Part shown: positions 44,440 to 52,301 of the stretch, piece after piece
Layout of the letters: each line of letters starts with the position of its first letter
Numbering within the stretch: position 1 is the first letter of the stretch
NCBI RefSeq assembly: GCF_900114265.1
Contig: NZ_FPKV01000001.1
Span: 372,001 to 436,000, forward strand
DNA from: Flaviramulus basaltis
GTDB lineage: Bacteria; Bacteroidota; Bacteroidia; Flavobacteriales; Flavobacteriaceae
DNA length: 64,000 bases
Direction of reading: 5' to 3'
Notes under the pieces: generated by a model
What the model saw: only the letters and a program-made list of their open reading frames with translations
What the model was told of the DNA's origin: nothing
The model's database searches: none
Position numbers and translations under genes: made by a program

Positions 44440-44793
44440 TTAGGAAGCGTTATCCTCACCTTTAGTTCCCAATAGCAAGATGTCATCCACGACCACTTCG
44501 GTAACGTATCTTTTTTCTCCTGCTGCGGTTTCATAGGCGCGTGAAGTCAATTTGCCCTCAAGTGCCACTTCCTTTCCCTTGCCCACGAATCTTTCCACGA
44601 TTTCGGCAATCTTTCCCCATGCCACAATATTGTGCCATTGGGTATTCTGAACTTTTTCTCCCTTGGAATCCTTATAAGATTCATTGGTGGCGATTGAAAA
44701 TTTAGCGACTTTCTTGCCACTTTCAAGGTTTGTGATTTCTGGCACGTTTCCCACGTTGCCAATCAACTGTACTTTGTTTCTTAGAGTACTCAT
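44440..44793 (-). CDS. ssb: Single-stranded DNA-binding protein
   Basis: A 117-aa SSB with the OB-fold sequence LRNKVQLIGNVGNVPEITNL, TQWHNIVAWGKIAEIVERFV and VALEGKLTSRAYE. It lacks the long acidic tail of housekeeping SSB, as plasmid and ICE versions often do. It would coat the transferred strand. Confidence 0.93.
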   Translation of the reverse strand: MSTLRNKVQLIGNVGNVPEITNLESGKKVAKFSIATNESYKDSKGEKVQNTQWHNIVAWGKIAEIVERFVGKGKEVALEGKLTSRAYETAAGEKRYVTEVVVDDILLLGTKGEDNAS

Positions 44794-44835
44794 AATTAAA
44801 AAATTTAAGGATTAATATTGACCTGTCCGAACTCT

Positions 44836-44970
44836 TCAGAAAGGCTTTGTTATTGATTTACTTATTATATCCAGAGCGTTTTCCTGCTTTTGTTTTTTTA
44901 GCTTTTGTTGCGCTTCCTTTTTGTTGATTTTGTAAGATTCCATAAGTTCCATTTTAGATTTACTTCCCAT
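44836..44970 (-). CDS. Small basic hypothetical protein
   Basis: A 44-aa frame MGSKSKMELMESYKINKKEA, QQKLKKQKQENALDIISKS. Highly charged and helical. It lies upstream of ssb in the same direction with a 42-base gap. No family recognised. Confidence 0.4.
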   Translation of the reverse strand: MGSKSKMELMESYKINKKEAQQKLKKQKQENALDIISKSITKPF

Positions 44971-45462
44971 AGAGCCGACGCTGTTACCTTTTTTTGTTGC
45001 TTGGTGGCTTTCAATATTCAGGGTTGTATGAACATATAAAAAGTGCGAGCGAGTTTACCCTGAGCGTGGACGAAGGGAGCCTGGTTATGCTGTCTTCAAT
45101 CCTGAATGTTGTTATTTTGCTGTCAAAAAAAGGGATGGCGGTGTTGGCCCGGGATGTGGACCTAAATGCCTTGGGAAATACAGAATCATTGGAAGCGGAA
45201 CAAAATGTCAATAGATAACCATTATTTGGCGGACTTGATCCGCACTTTTTACTTGGAATGCAGCCCTTAGACTGCGCTCAGGACAGGTTTACATTTTCAG
45301 AAAAGCGGAAAGGGTTAACGACATGGAAAGTCAAAAGTGATGATTAGGTCCAAGACATTTGTTAATGAAGCTCTTTTCCCGTCATGTAGCCCTTCGCGAA
45401 ATGATGGGGAATGTGCTGAATGGCCTATTGAGATACGCTTCCCATTATTTGAAATAATATTA
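44971..45462. other. 490-base intergenic region with an inverted repeat pair
   Basis: No gene with support. It holds two related 19-base segments in opposite orientation (45059-45077 and 45264-45282) and further GC-rich imperfect inverted motifs. Frames of 66-74 codons on both strands overlap each other and look random. Confidence 0.5.
45059..45282. repeat. Inverted pair of a dispersed-type intergenic repeat
   Basis: CCTGAGCGTGGACGAAGGG (45059-45077) and, reversed, CCTGAGCGCAGTCTAAGGG (45264-45282) match at 15 of 19 positions. The form resembles the CCTGAGCG...CGAAGGG-like repeats scattered between genes in Bacteroidota genomes. Confidence 0.5.
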
Positions 45463-46008
45463 TTAAAACAGCTTTTCTTGAATATCCAAAATACCGTCTT
45501 CTTTTGAAATCCTATCCTTTTTCAGAATATCCTTCAAAGCTTTTCTTCGCTTTTCATAAATCCATAGTCTCAGGTTTTTTAAAAGCCCTTTTTCATAGCC
45601 TGAAAGTTCTTTTGGTGCTATTTCGGCCATGGCCTTTAACTGTTCCTCCTTTTTGAATTGTTTGGCATATTGTAAACCTAACCAGGTGTAAATATTCACC
45701 CATTCAGTTGGCATGGGCGCTTCATAAGTTCTTGGCATGATGTAGGCCAAGGTCTCAGTCAGTGATGCCATTTTCTCTTTTGACATCGAACAAATGATTC
45801 GTGATAGTTTTATTCTACCGAGGATGTCCCTTGGTATGGTATCTTGCCATGCCGATTTAAAGACGATGATTGGGCTTGCCAAACAATCCATAAAATCGAA
45901 CACAAAATCACTCTTGTCCGTTTTGGTTGGTTGTACTACTTTTTCTTTGGCCGCTATTGGTTCGCATTCAAAACCAAAATCGAACTGAACTACTTTTAAA
46001 TTTTCCAT
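45463..46008 (-). CDS. Hypothetical ICE protein
   Basis: About 181 aa when read from ATG 46008 (MENLKVVQFDFGFECEPIAA); an upstream frame extends to 46068 but only through sequence of non-coding type. The protein has a segment IIVFKSAWQDTIPRDILGRI and a basic helical C-terminus. It follows the parB locus in the same direction. No known domain; function unknown. Confidence 0.65.
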   Translation of the reverse strand: MENLKVVQFDFGFECEPIAAKEKVVQPTKTDKSDFVFDFMDCLASPIIVFKSAWQDTIPRDILGRIKLSRIICSMSKEKMASLTETLAYIMPRTYEAPMPTEWVNIYTWLGLQYAKQFKKEEQLKAMAEIAPKELSGYEKGLLKNLRLWIYEKRRKALKDILKKDRISKEDGILDIQEKLF

Positions 46009-46087
46009 AATTTGGTATTTTAGGTTAAACACTATGTAATCATACTTGCTAAAACGTGGTATGGTCAACTCCCTTCAATTACCTCAA

Positions 46088-46120
46088 TAAAAAAAAGAGC
46101 CGACACGAATGTCGACCCTT
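46088..46120 (-). terminator. Intrinsic terminator after the parB locus
   Basis: On the minus strand CGACA-TTCG-TGTCG is followed by CTCTTTTTTTT. It lies 20-45 bases after the end of the broken parB gene. Confidence 0.75.
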
Positions 46121-46136
46121 CTCCAAACAACAAAAG

Positions 46137-47933
46137 CTAATCGTTCAATTCCTGAACTTGTTTTTCAAGAACTGTGATGCGCGCTTTCAAACGTACTTCA
46201 CGCTTGTTTCTCTCTGCTGCATATTCCTTTTCAATATTGGCGATCTTGGTTTTATAGTACCCTTGCATCGCCCTGTAGAATGACATGTTTGTTAAGTTAT
46301 TGACGTGATTGCTTTCCCCAAAATGCACTTGCTTGGTCAGGATATACCGAATCAACCTATAAAGGATGCCCTTTTTGAAATGCTTTTTAAAATGCTCGGC
46401 AGTTTCCAAATCGGTCATCTTGGATGTGTTGCCCAATAATTTTGAAAAGTGCTTTTGTCGACCGACATAGTCCACATTGTTTTCAAATAAGGTTAATGAG
46501 AATGCGACCATTTCATCTGTTGAAAGTGCCTTTTCCATATCGATATATGTCGTCTCACGAATCATCTGAACCACTTCTTCAAATTGCTTGTTGGTCTCGA
46601 TATGTTTCTTACGGATTTCCCTTTCTTTGATTTTAACGATTTGTTCTTCAGGTGTACAATCGGCCATTTTCCTTTTGGACATCGGCTCTGAATAGGTGGA
46701 ATTTTCAGTTTCAGAATGGTCAACTATTTTCACAAAAATTGCTTTGTTCACATACGTTTTTGGATGGAACATGATGCCCGCAACAAATCCATTTTCTTTT
46801 GCGGAACGGTACGTTTCCAACGCTTCCCTGTAATTCCCAATGGCCTCATCAAGTTCAGCTTTCAGCTCATCTTCGGAATAATCGTAATGTTGTTATTCGA
46901 CCTTAATGGCTTCCATGGTAGGTGCCATTGGTTCTTCAATGAGTTCAACATCATCCAGAAGATAGACTTTCAAGCCATTCTTTTCCAATTGTGAAATTAT
47001 AAGCTGATTATTATCATCCTCTGCCCAATACTTTCGAATTTCGGGAATCAAAAGCACATGCTCTTTTTTCGATTTCTCAATCAAGTTCAAAAACGACCTA
47101 TTCTTCTTTGTTTCATAACAGGCCGATTTTGTGCACACCATTTTACCATCGCCAAACAAATTCCCTTGATTGGCTGCATTGAACGGACATGTTATACAAT
47201 CACCAACTTTAGTGGTTAATTTTTCATCGGTTACATCAAAAGGTGCTTTCTCCAGATCATAGGTCTGGTTCTTGATCATCTGATTGATCTGATGTGCATT
47301 GAAATGGTCCCCCATGGTTTCCAACATCATGTGCTGTTCCCCTGGATCGAAAAGCGCAACACCTGTCCCTAATGAAATGGTCATTTCACCACTGCGAACA
47401 AATGCCTTAAAACCTTCAATGAGGCCTGCTAATTTCAGTCGTTGCCTTACAAAGTTTTCTGGTCTTCCCAATCGCTTTGAAATCTCTAATGGCGAATATT
47501 TTTCGCTTAGGTAGGCCATTGCTTCGGCTTCTTCGGTAGGCTCAACATCCTGTCGTTGCAGATTTTCGATGATTTGAATTTCCAATACATCATTATTATC
47601 GTATTCACTAATGATGCATGGTATTGTTTCCGTTTCCACCAACTTACAGGCACGATACCTTCGCTCGCCCATGACGATGATATAATCCTTTCCGGATTTA
47701 CGGACTGTAATGGGTTGCAGGACACCGTGCTCAGTGATGCTTTGGGACAGTTGTTTAAGAGCTTCCTCATTAAAGGATTTTCTCGGTTGCATTGGATCTG
47801 GAATAATCCTTTCCATACTGAGCTCTTGGACTTGGAGCCCAATGGTAGGTCGTACCAATTTTTTCTTGACCTCATCTTTAACGGTGGCTGTTGCCTTTCC
47901 CCTTTTTCTTGCGGTACTTGCTGTTGTTGTCAT
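46137..47933 (-). pseudogene. parB: ParB-like partition protein gene broken by an in-frame stop
   Basis: The first 346 codons (47933-46896) give a ParB N-terminal domain with IIPDPMQPRKSFNEEALKQL, VMGERRYRACKL and ENLQRQDVEPTEEA, an HTH domain, and a Cys-rich cluster (CITCPF, MVCTKSACYETKK). A TAA at 46893-46895 ends it. The same frame continues without a break for another 252 codons to 46137 (HYDYSEDELKAELDEAIGNY directly after the stop). The full reading would be about 599 residues, as in ParB proteins of related ICEs. Thus one nonsense codon splits the gene. The first fragment alone may still bind DNA. Confidence 0.82.
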
Positions 47934-48353
47934 AATAATTAAATTTTAGATTAAACAATATTTGAGCAGGAACCAAACGGAAGCTAAAATCTTGGCTCAA
48001 AAGGAAACGGAATAAATAAGCAAGGGAATTAGCGAAGGCTTTATGCCGTAGTCTTTTGATGGAAGTATTTTACGAGTTTATCTTTGTACCAATATTGATA
48101 TAGATAACCCTCTTTTAAACAGAAGCCATTTCAGTATTTTCATAATACTTAAGCTTTAAGTTAAATAAGGGTCCTGTCGCATCTAATAAGGTTTAATTGT
48201 AACGAATTATATATTTCTTCAAAAAAAGAATGCTCAAAGGTTACTGTTTCCCAAAGTCGATTAATATCCACGAGGTGTATTACAACTTAATCCTAAAATG
48301 AAAGGATAATTTATATTACTTTTTATAGATGTACAGAACCCTAAATCATTAAA
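47934..48353. other. Gap between parB and the integrase region
   Basis: I see no gene. Near the parB start there are imperfect inverted segments TTTGAGC (47961-47967) and GCTCAAA (47995-48001). The rest is A+T-rich. This is where a parB promoter and a possible parS would be, but no recognisable parS is seen. Confidence 0.4.
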
Positions 48354-48542
48354 TTACCATTTTCTAATAATTTCTTTTTCTATAGAAACATTGGCTTTAT
48401 GAATAAACTCGTTTTTAGTTGCGTTATAAGTATAATCTTTTTGCCAGTTTTTAAGAACATCTTAATTCGTCAACAAAAGACCAGTAGGTGTTTTTTGAAT
48501 AAGCCAAAATAAAACTTGATGAATTAAAGGGTTAAATAACAT
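48354..48542 (-). pseudogene. Short ORF after the integrase, broken by a stop
   Basis: ATG 48542 lies just after the integrase stop. The frame runs 26 codons (MLFNPLIHQVLFWLIQKTPT), meets TAA at 48462-48464, then continues 35 codons (DVLKNWQKDYTYNATKNEFI and so on) to 48354. The coding-like character on both sides suggests a decayed small gene. Not recognised. Confidence 0.4.
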
Positions 48543-48543
48543 A

Positions 48544-49782
48544 TTATTGGACTTGTTTATTTAGAGAAAAACGATCTTTTAGCTTTTGCATGTCTTCACC
48601 TATCTTTTTTTCAATCACTCTAGCGTAAATTTGAGTTGTGACAATTTTGGTATGACCGAGCAATTTAGATACCGTCTCTATTGGAACTCCATTGCTCAAA
48701 GTTACGGTTGTTGCAAAAGTATGTCGGGCCATGTGGAAGGTAAGGTTCTTTTTAATGCCACTCATATCAGCTATTTCTTTTAGGTAGCTATTCAACTTTT
48801 GGTTGGACAAATAAGGCATCAATCTACCCGAATATAGTGTTCTTGGATGATTTTCATATTTCTTTATCAATGACTCGACTACAGGTAACAGAGGTATTTT
48901 TACAGGGATCTTTGTTTTTAGTCTTTCTGACATTATCCAATCACTTCCATCAATCCCCATTAAAATATTATCTTTTTTAAGCTTCATTATATCAACATAG
49001 GATAGTCCTGTGTAGCAACCAAAAACGAACAAATCCTTAACTGTCATAAGTCTATCTATAGGACAGGATAGACTCTCTATTCTTTGAAGTTCCATTTCAG
49101 TAAGGAATTCCCGCTCCCTTTTCTCTATTTTCGGTTTGAACATAACAAATGGGTCCCGATCGATCCATTCCATATTGTAAGCGAGCGTAATCATTTTTCT
49201 GAGTCTCTGAATATGCTTCATTGCTACATTGTTGCTGATGGTTCCTTGCGATGACCTGGACTGGTAGGATCTTAGAAAACTTTCAAGACCAATGATGAAT
49301 TCATAATCCAAATTTTGAAGGTGTATATTTAGGGTTTTATACTTTTCCTTTAAGTATGTTAAAATATGCTTTTGTGTTGTTTTGTAGTGCCCAACTGTAT
49401 TGGCCTTCAGTTTATGCGCCATATTTTTATTGTGGTACTCAAAAATATCAATAAGGGTGTAATCAATTTTATCCTCACCCAAATACCTGGACTTGATGAG
49501 CTCAGAAGAGAGAATTCTCTTTTCTGTCTTTAAATCACGATAACATTGTACTATTTGTGATTTCACTTCCTCGAGATATAAATTCATTTCTCTGGCAATG
49601 GCATTATGGCCTCTCACCTTTTGGGCCTTGGCATCCCAAGAATTTATGTCCACTTTATGTTTAAGGCTTATGTTGGCATTCTTGCCATTCACCGTGATTC
49701 TGGCATAAATATTTGTCTGGTTGTTTTTTGCTCGTTTTTTATAAATCCAAAAAAGCACTGAAAATGTGAAAGAAGTACGCAT
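48544..49782 (-). CDS. int: ICE integrase, IntDOT-like tyrosine recombinase
   Basis: A 412-aa recombinase with an arm-binding domain (about 1-60), a SAM-like core-binding domain (about 105-205) and a catalytic domain. Catalytic residues seen are His350 and Arg353 (HMARH), His377 (LLGH) and Tyr386. The position of Arg I reads TGLSYVDI, with Ser261 in place of arginine, as in IntDOT of CTnDOT. It lies next to the 3' end of tRNA-Asp, the presumed attachment site, with direct repeats in the gap. Confidence 0.92.
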   Translation of the reverse strand: MRTSFTFSVLFWIYKKRAKNNQTNIYARITVNGKNANISLKHKVDINSWDAKAQKVRGHNAIAREMNLYLEEVKSQIVQCYRDLKTEKRILSSELIKSRYLGEDKIDYTLIDIFEYHNKNMAHKLKANTVGHYKTTQKHILTYLKEKYKTLNIHLQNLDYEFIIGLESFLRSYQSRSSQGTISNNVAMKHIQRLRKMITLAYNMEWIDRDPFVMFKPKIEKREREFLTEMELQRIESLSCPIDRLMTVKDLFVFGCYTGLSYVDIMKLKKDNILMGIDGSDWIMSERLKTKIPVKIPLLPVVESLIKKYENHPRTLYSGRLMPYLSNQKLNSYLKEIADMSGIKKNLTFHMARHTFATTVTLSNGVPIETVSKLLGHTKIVTTQIYARVIEKKIGEDMQKLKDRFSLNKQVQ

Positions 49783-49818
49783 AGTTGTCGTCTTTTTGTT
49801 TGTTAAACATTCATTGAG

Positions 49819-49833
49819 ACGAAAGTCAAATCA
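49819..49833 (-). repeat. 15-base motif upstream of int, shared with the xis region
   Basis: Read on the minus strand it is TGATTTGACTTTCGT, identical to 7987-8001. It lies 37-51 bases upstream of the integrase start, between int and the direct repeats. Confidence 0.45.
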
Positions 49834-49876
49834 ACTATAGCAAGGTTTTTAAATATTCAAAGTTCAACTTTTAATG

Positions 49877-49919
49877 ATGTTGACGATATGTTGACGATTA
49901 AAAATTGAATGTTGACGAT
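49877..49919. repeat. Three direct repeats near the attachment site
   Basis: ATGTTGACGAT occurs at 49877-49887, 49888-49898 and 49909-49919: two in tandem and one 21 bases on, so spaced by one and two helical turns. This phasing and the place between int and the tRNA fit arm-type binding sites of the integrase. Confidence 0.7.
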
Positions 49920-49973
49920 TTGTGAACTTTTAAAGTTAAATATTCTATCTTTAAATATAACCCTAAAAACGAT

Positions 49974-50007
49974 AAAACCCCCCTAATTATATAATTAGCG
50001 AGGTTTT
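49974..50007. terminator. Intrinsic terminator downstream of tRNA-Asp
   Basis: The perfect 16-base palindrome CTAATTATATAATTAG sits inside AAAACC...GGTTTT flanks. On the minus strand a G/T-rich end (GGGGGGTTTT) follows, so it would end the tRNA transcript. Confidence 0.7.
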
Positions 50008-50031
50008 GATTTAATATATTACTCTTAAAAG

Positions 50032-50105
50032 CGGTCTGGACGGGACTCGAACCCGCGACCTTCGCCGTGACAGGGCGACATTCTAACCAACTGAACTACC
50101 AGACC
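50032..50105 (-). tRNA. tRNA-Asp (anticodon GTC)
   Basis: A 74-base cloverleaf: acceptor GGTCTGG/CCAGACC with discriminator G, D-arm with AGTTGGTTAGAA, anticodon stem CGCC/GGCG with loop CTGTCAC (anticodon GTC) and T-loop GTTCGAGTC. No CCA is encoded. Its 3' half faces the ICE, so the element appears to have integrated at the 3' end and restored the gene. Confidence 0.97.
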
Positions 50106-50182
50106 GTTGCTTTATTGCGGTTGCAAATATACACGCCTTTTTTAATATCTCAAATGTTTTTTATGTTTTTTTATGTTTTTTT

Positions 50183-51115
50183 TTACTGAGCAAATTTCTG
50201 TCGCTCTACCATATAGGTAGTCAGTATATTATTAAAGTCTTTATTAATATCTGCCTCAACATATTTTATTTTGTATTGTGCACATTTTAAGCGTAATGAT
50301 GTAAAATAATCATCAACTGCTTTATAATAATTTTCCTTTATTGAGTCTGCGTATAAATTAATATACTCCCCAGTTTCAATATCAATAAAACGTTTTGGTT
50401 TATTATCGAAATGGAATTCCAGTTCTTTTTCCTTATCAAACACATGAAATAATACAACTTCATGCTTATTATATTTTAAATGACGTAAAGCTTCAAAAAG
50501 TTTTATTTCATCTTCGCTTGTTTGAAACATATCAGTAAATAAAAAAATCATTGAACGCCTATGGATTTTCTCTGCTATTTCATGCAAGTATTTATAGGTT
50601 TCGGTTTGTTTATTTACTGGCTTTGAAATTAAGGCTTCAGTTAAATGATTTAGCAACATTTGATGATGACGCTCACTACCTTTCTCAGGCGCATAATAAT
50701 CGTAAGCATCACTATAAATACTTAAACCTACCGCATCACGTTGTTTTTTTAAAATGTTCATTAATGCTGCTGAAGCTAAAACGGAAAATCCAATTTTATT
50801 TAACTTATCAATTGAAAAGGTTTCCATTTTAGGAAAATGCATCGAGCTACTATTATCTATAATAATATGACATCTTAAATTAGTTTCGTCATCATATCTT
50901 TTAGTATAAAGCTTATCTGTTTTAGCAAATAACTTCCAATCTATATGTCGTGTACTTTCTCCTTGATTATAAATTTTATGTTCTGCAAACTCTGCAGAAA
51001 ACCCATGAAACGGACTTTTATGAATGCCTGCGATAAAACCTTCAACCACTTGTTTAGCAAGCAATTCTAAGTTTTTAAATCCTTCAGATTTATTAAGTTC
51101 GTTTTGTAAATTCAT
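50183..51115 (-). CDS. DUF58-family protein
   Basis: A 310-aa cytosolic protein with the DUF58 region (GESTRHIDWKLFAKTDKLYT, YDDETNLRCHIIIDNSSSMH) and a vWA-like fold (DNSSSM is a MIDAS-like sequence). DUF58 proteins usually partner a MoxR ATPase in membrane-protein or stress complexes; no moxR is in the window. It follows clpP by 9 bases and may be cotranscribed. Confidence 0.9.
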   Translation of the reverse strand: MNLQNELNKSEGFKNLELLAKQVVEGFIAGIHKSPFHGFSAEFAEHKIYNQGESTRHIDWKLFAKTDKLYTKRYDDETNLRCHIIIDNSSSMHFPKMETFSIDKLNKIGFSVLASAALMNILKKQRDAVGLSIYSDAYDYYAPEKGSERHHQMLLNHLTEALISKPVNKQTETYKYLHEIAEKIHRRSMIFLFTDMFQTSEDEIKLFEALRHLKYNKHEVVLFHVFDKEKELEFHFDNKPKRFIDIETGEYINLYADSIKENYYKAVDDYFTSLRLKCAQYKIKYVEADINKDFNNILTTYMVERQKFAQ

Positions 51116-51124
51116 AATGGGTTA

Positions 51125-51667
51125 TTAAATAACTCCATCAACAATACCATAAGTAACAGACTCTTCAGCTCCCATCCAATGGTCACGATTAAAATCTTTC
51201 ATTACTTTATCAAAATCTTGTCCACAGTTATCCGCTAGAATTTTAGCACTTAATTCTTTCGTTTTTAAAATTTCTTGTGCTGTAATTTCAATATCACTAG
51301 CCTGCCCTCTTGCTCCACCACTAGGTTGATGTATCATAACACGTGCATGTGGTTGGATAAAACGTTTCCCTTTAGTTCCTACAGATAGTAATATAGAACC
51401 CATAGACGCAGCCAATCCTGTGCAAATTGTAGATACATCGCTGTTTAAAGATTTAATACAATCGTACATAGCAAAACCAGATGTTACATAACCACCTGGA
51501 CTATTAATATATAATTGAATATCTTTTGTTTCTAAAGCATCTAAATACAACAACCTATCTATTACATGCTTAGCAGATTTATCATCTACCTGTCCCCATA
51601 AAAACACTTTACGTTCTTCTATTAATTTGCTATCTATAGCATCTTGTACTTTTATTGTTTTACTCAT
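51125..51667 (-). CDS. clpP: ATP-dependent Clp protease proteolytic subunit
   Basis: A 180-aa serine peptidase with the catalytic Ser in GLAASMGS, His in RVMIHQPSGG and Asp in NRDHWMGAEE. It is slightly shorter than typical ClpP and begins close to the DAIDSKLIEERKVFLWGQVD segment, so it may be a second, variant ClpP. It would form the tetradecameric chamber with ClpX or ClpC. Confidence 0.9.
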   Translation of the reverse strand: MSKTIKVQDAIDSKLIEERKVFLWGQVDDKSAKHVIDRLLYLDALETKDIQLYINSPGGYVTSGFAMYDCIKSLNSDVSTICTGLAASMGSILLSVGTKGKRFIQPHARVMIHQPSGGARGQASDIEITAQEILKTKELSAKILADNCGQDFDKVMKDFNRDHWMGAEESVTYGIVDGVI

Positions 51668-51695
51668 AATTAGTTTAATTTTTCATCTAAAATAA

Positions 51696-51726
51696 AAAAA
51701 GGTTTACCATTATAGTAAACCTTTTT
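51696..51726. terminator. Bidirectional intrinsic terminator
   Basis: AAAAAGGTTTAC (51696-51707) pairs with GTAAACCTTTTT (51715-51726) around a 7-base loop. It lies between trxA and clpP and ends the trxA transcript on the minus strand. Confidence 0.88.
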
Positions 51727-51747
51727 AACTTTCTTTTTTAATATGTT

Positions 51748-52065
51748 TTACAAAAGAGAATCTATTGCCTCTGTATAAGCATTTTTTGGAGCTACACCAA
51801 CTTGTCTTCCTACTACTTCTCCGTTTTGAAAAACTAAAACTGTAGGTATATTACGAACACCGTATTTAGCAGCAAATTCTTGATTGGCATCAACATCAAC
51901 TTTACCAACAACAGCTTTTCCTTCGTATTCGCTACTTATTTCTTCAATAATAGGCCCTACCATTCTACATGGTCCACACCAAGCAGCCCAAAAATCAACT
52001 AGTACAGGTTTATCACTTTTTAAAACCGTCTCTTCAAACATCGCATCTGTTATCTCTAATGCCAT
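51748..52065 (-). CDS. trxA: Thioredoxin
   Basis: A 105-aa classic thioredoxin with DFWAAWCGPCRM and the cis-proline YGVRNIPTVLVF. Cytosolic, no signal peptide. It is monocistronic, ended by the terminator at 51696. Confidence 0.96.
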   Translation of the reverse strand: MALEITDAMFEETVLKSDKPVLVDFWAAWCGPCRMVGPIIEEISSEYEGKAVVGKVDVDANQEFAAKYGVRNIPTVLVFQNGEVVGRQVGVAPKNAYTEAIDSLL

Positions 52066-52301
52066 AATATTTATATTTTAATATGTTTTTTAATAATTCT
52101 AATTATGCAAAATTAGTCATTTTTTTTCCTAAAGCTTACAAGCTAGCAATTTGTTTTGTTTATAGCTACATTGTTTGCAGTTATTTAAACTTTTTATCGA
52201 ATTAAAAATAATTATATTTCTTTTGCTTTTAATTAAATAGCAAAAAGAATGCCATTGCTTTCTTTTGCATAACTTTCAACTTTCCAAAAAGATAATTTCT
52301 A

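Larger units (their letters stand above)
1..50031. mobile_element. Integrative conjugative element (partial, one end outside the window)
   Basis: This stretch carries transfer genes (traE-J), a coupling protein, a MobB-type relaxase with its BfmA/BtgA partner, rteC, an excisionase-like gene, ssb, a ParB-like gene and a tyrosine recombinase next to the 3' end of tRNA-Asp. That gene set is typical of CTnDOT-like elements of Bacteroidota. The recombinase sits 250 bases from the tRNA and is transcribed away from it, as at an attachment end. Only one end is visible; the transfer operon runs off position 1. Cargo blocks at 9-20 kb and 21-33 kb interrupt the backbone. The exact boundary base is inferred. 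Confidence 0.9.

Noticed and set aside
44994-45218. 74-codon plus frame and 66-codon minus frame in the gap before ssb
   Set aside because: They overlap each other and contain one copy of the inverted GC-rich repeat; no coding features.
47934-48353. parS site or replication origin
   Set aside because: Only a weak 7-base inverted repeat was seen; no recognisable parS or iteron array.
51125-51667. Phage-type head-maturation protease instead of ClpP
   Set aside because: It is in chromosomal context beside trxA and dnaE, without phage genes, and has full ClpP catalytic motifs.
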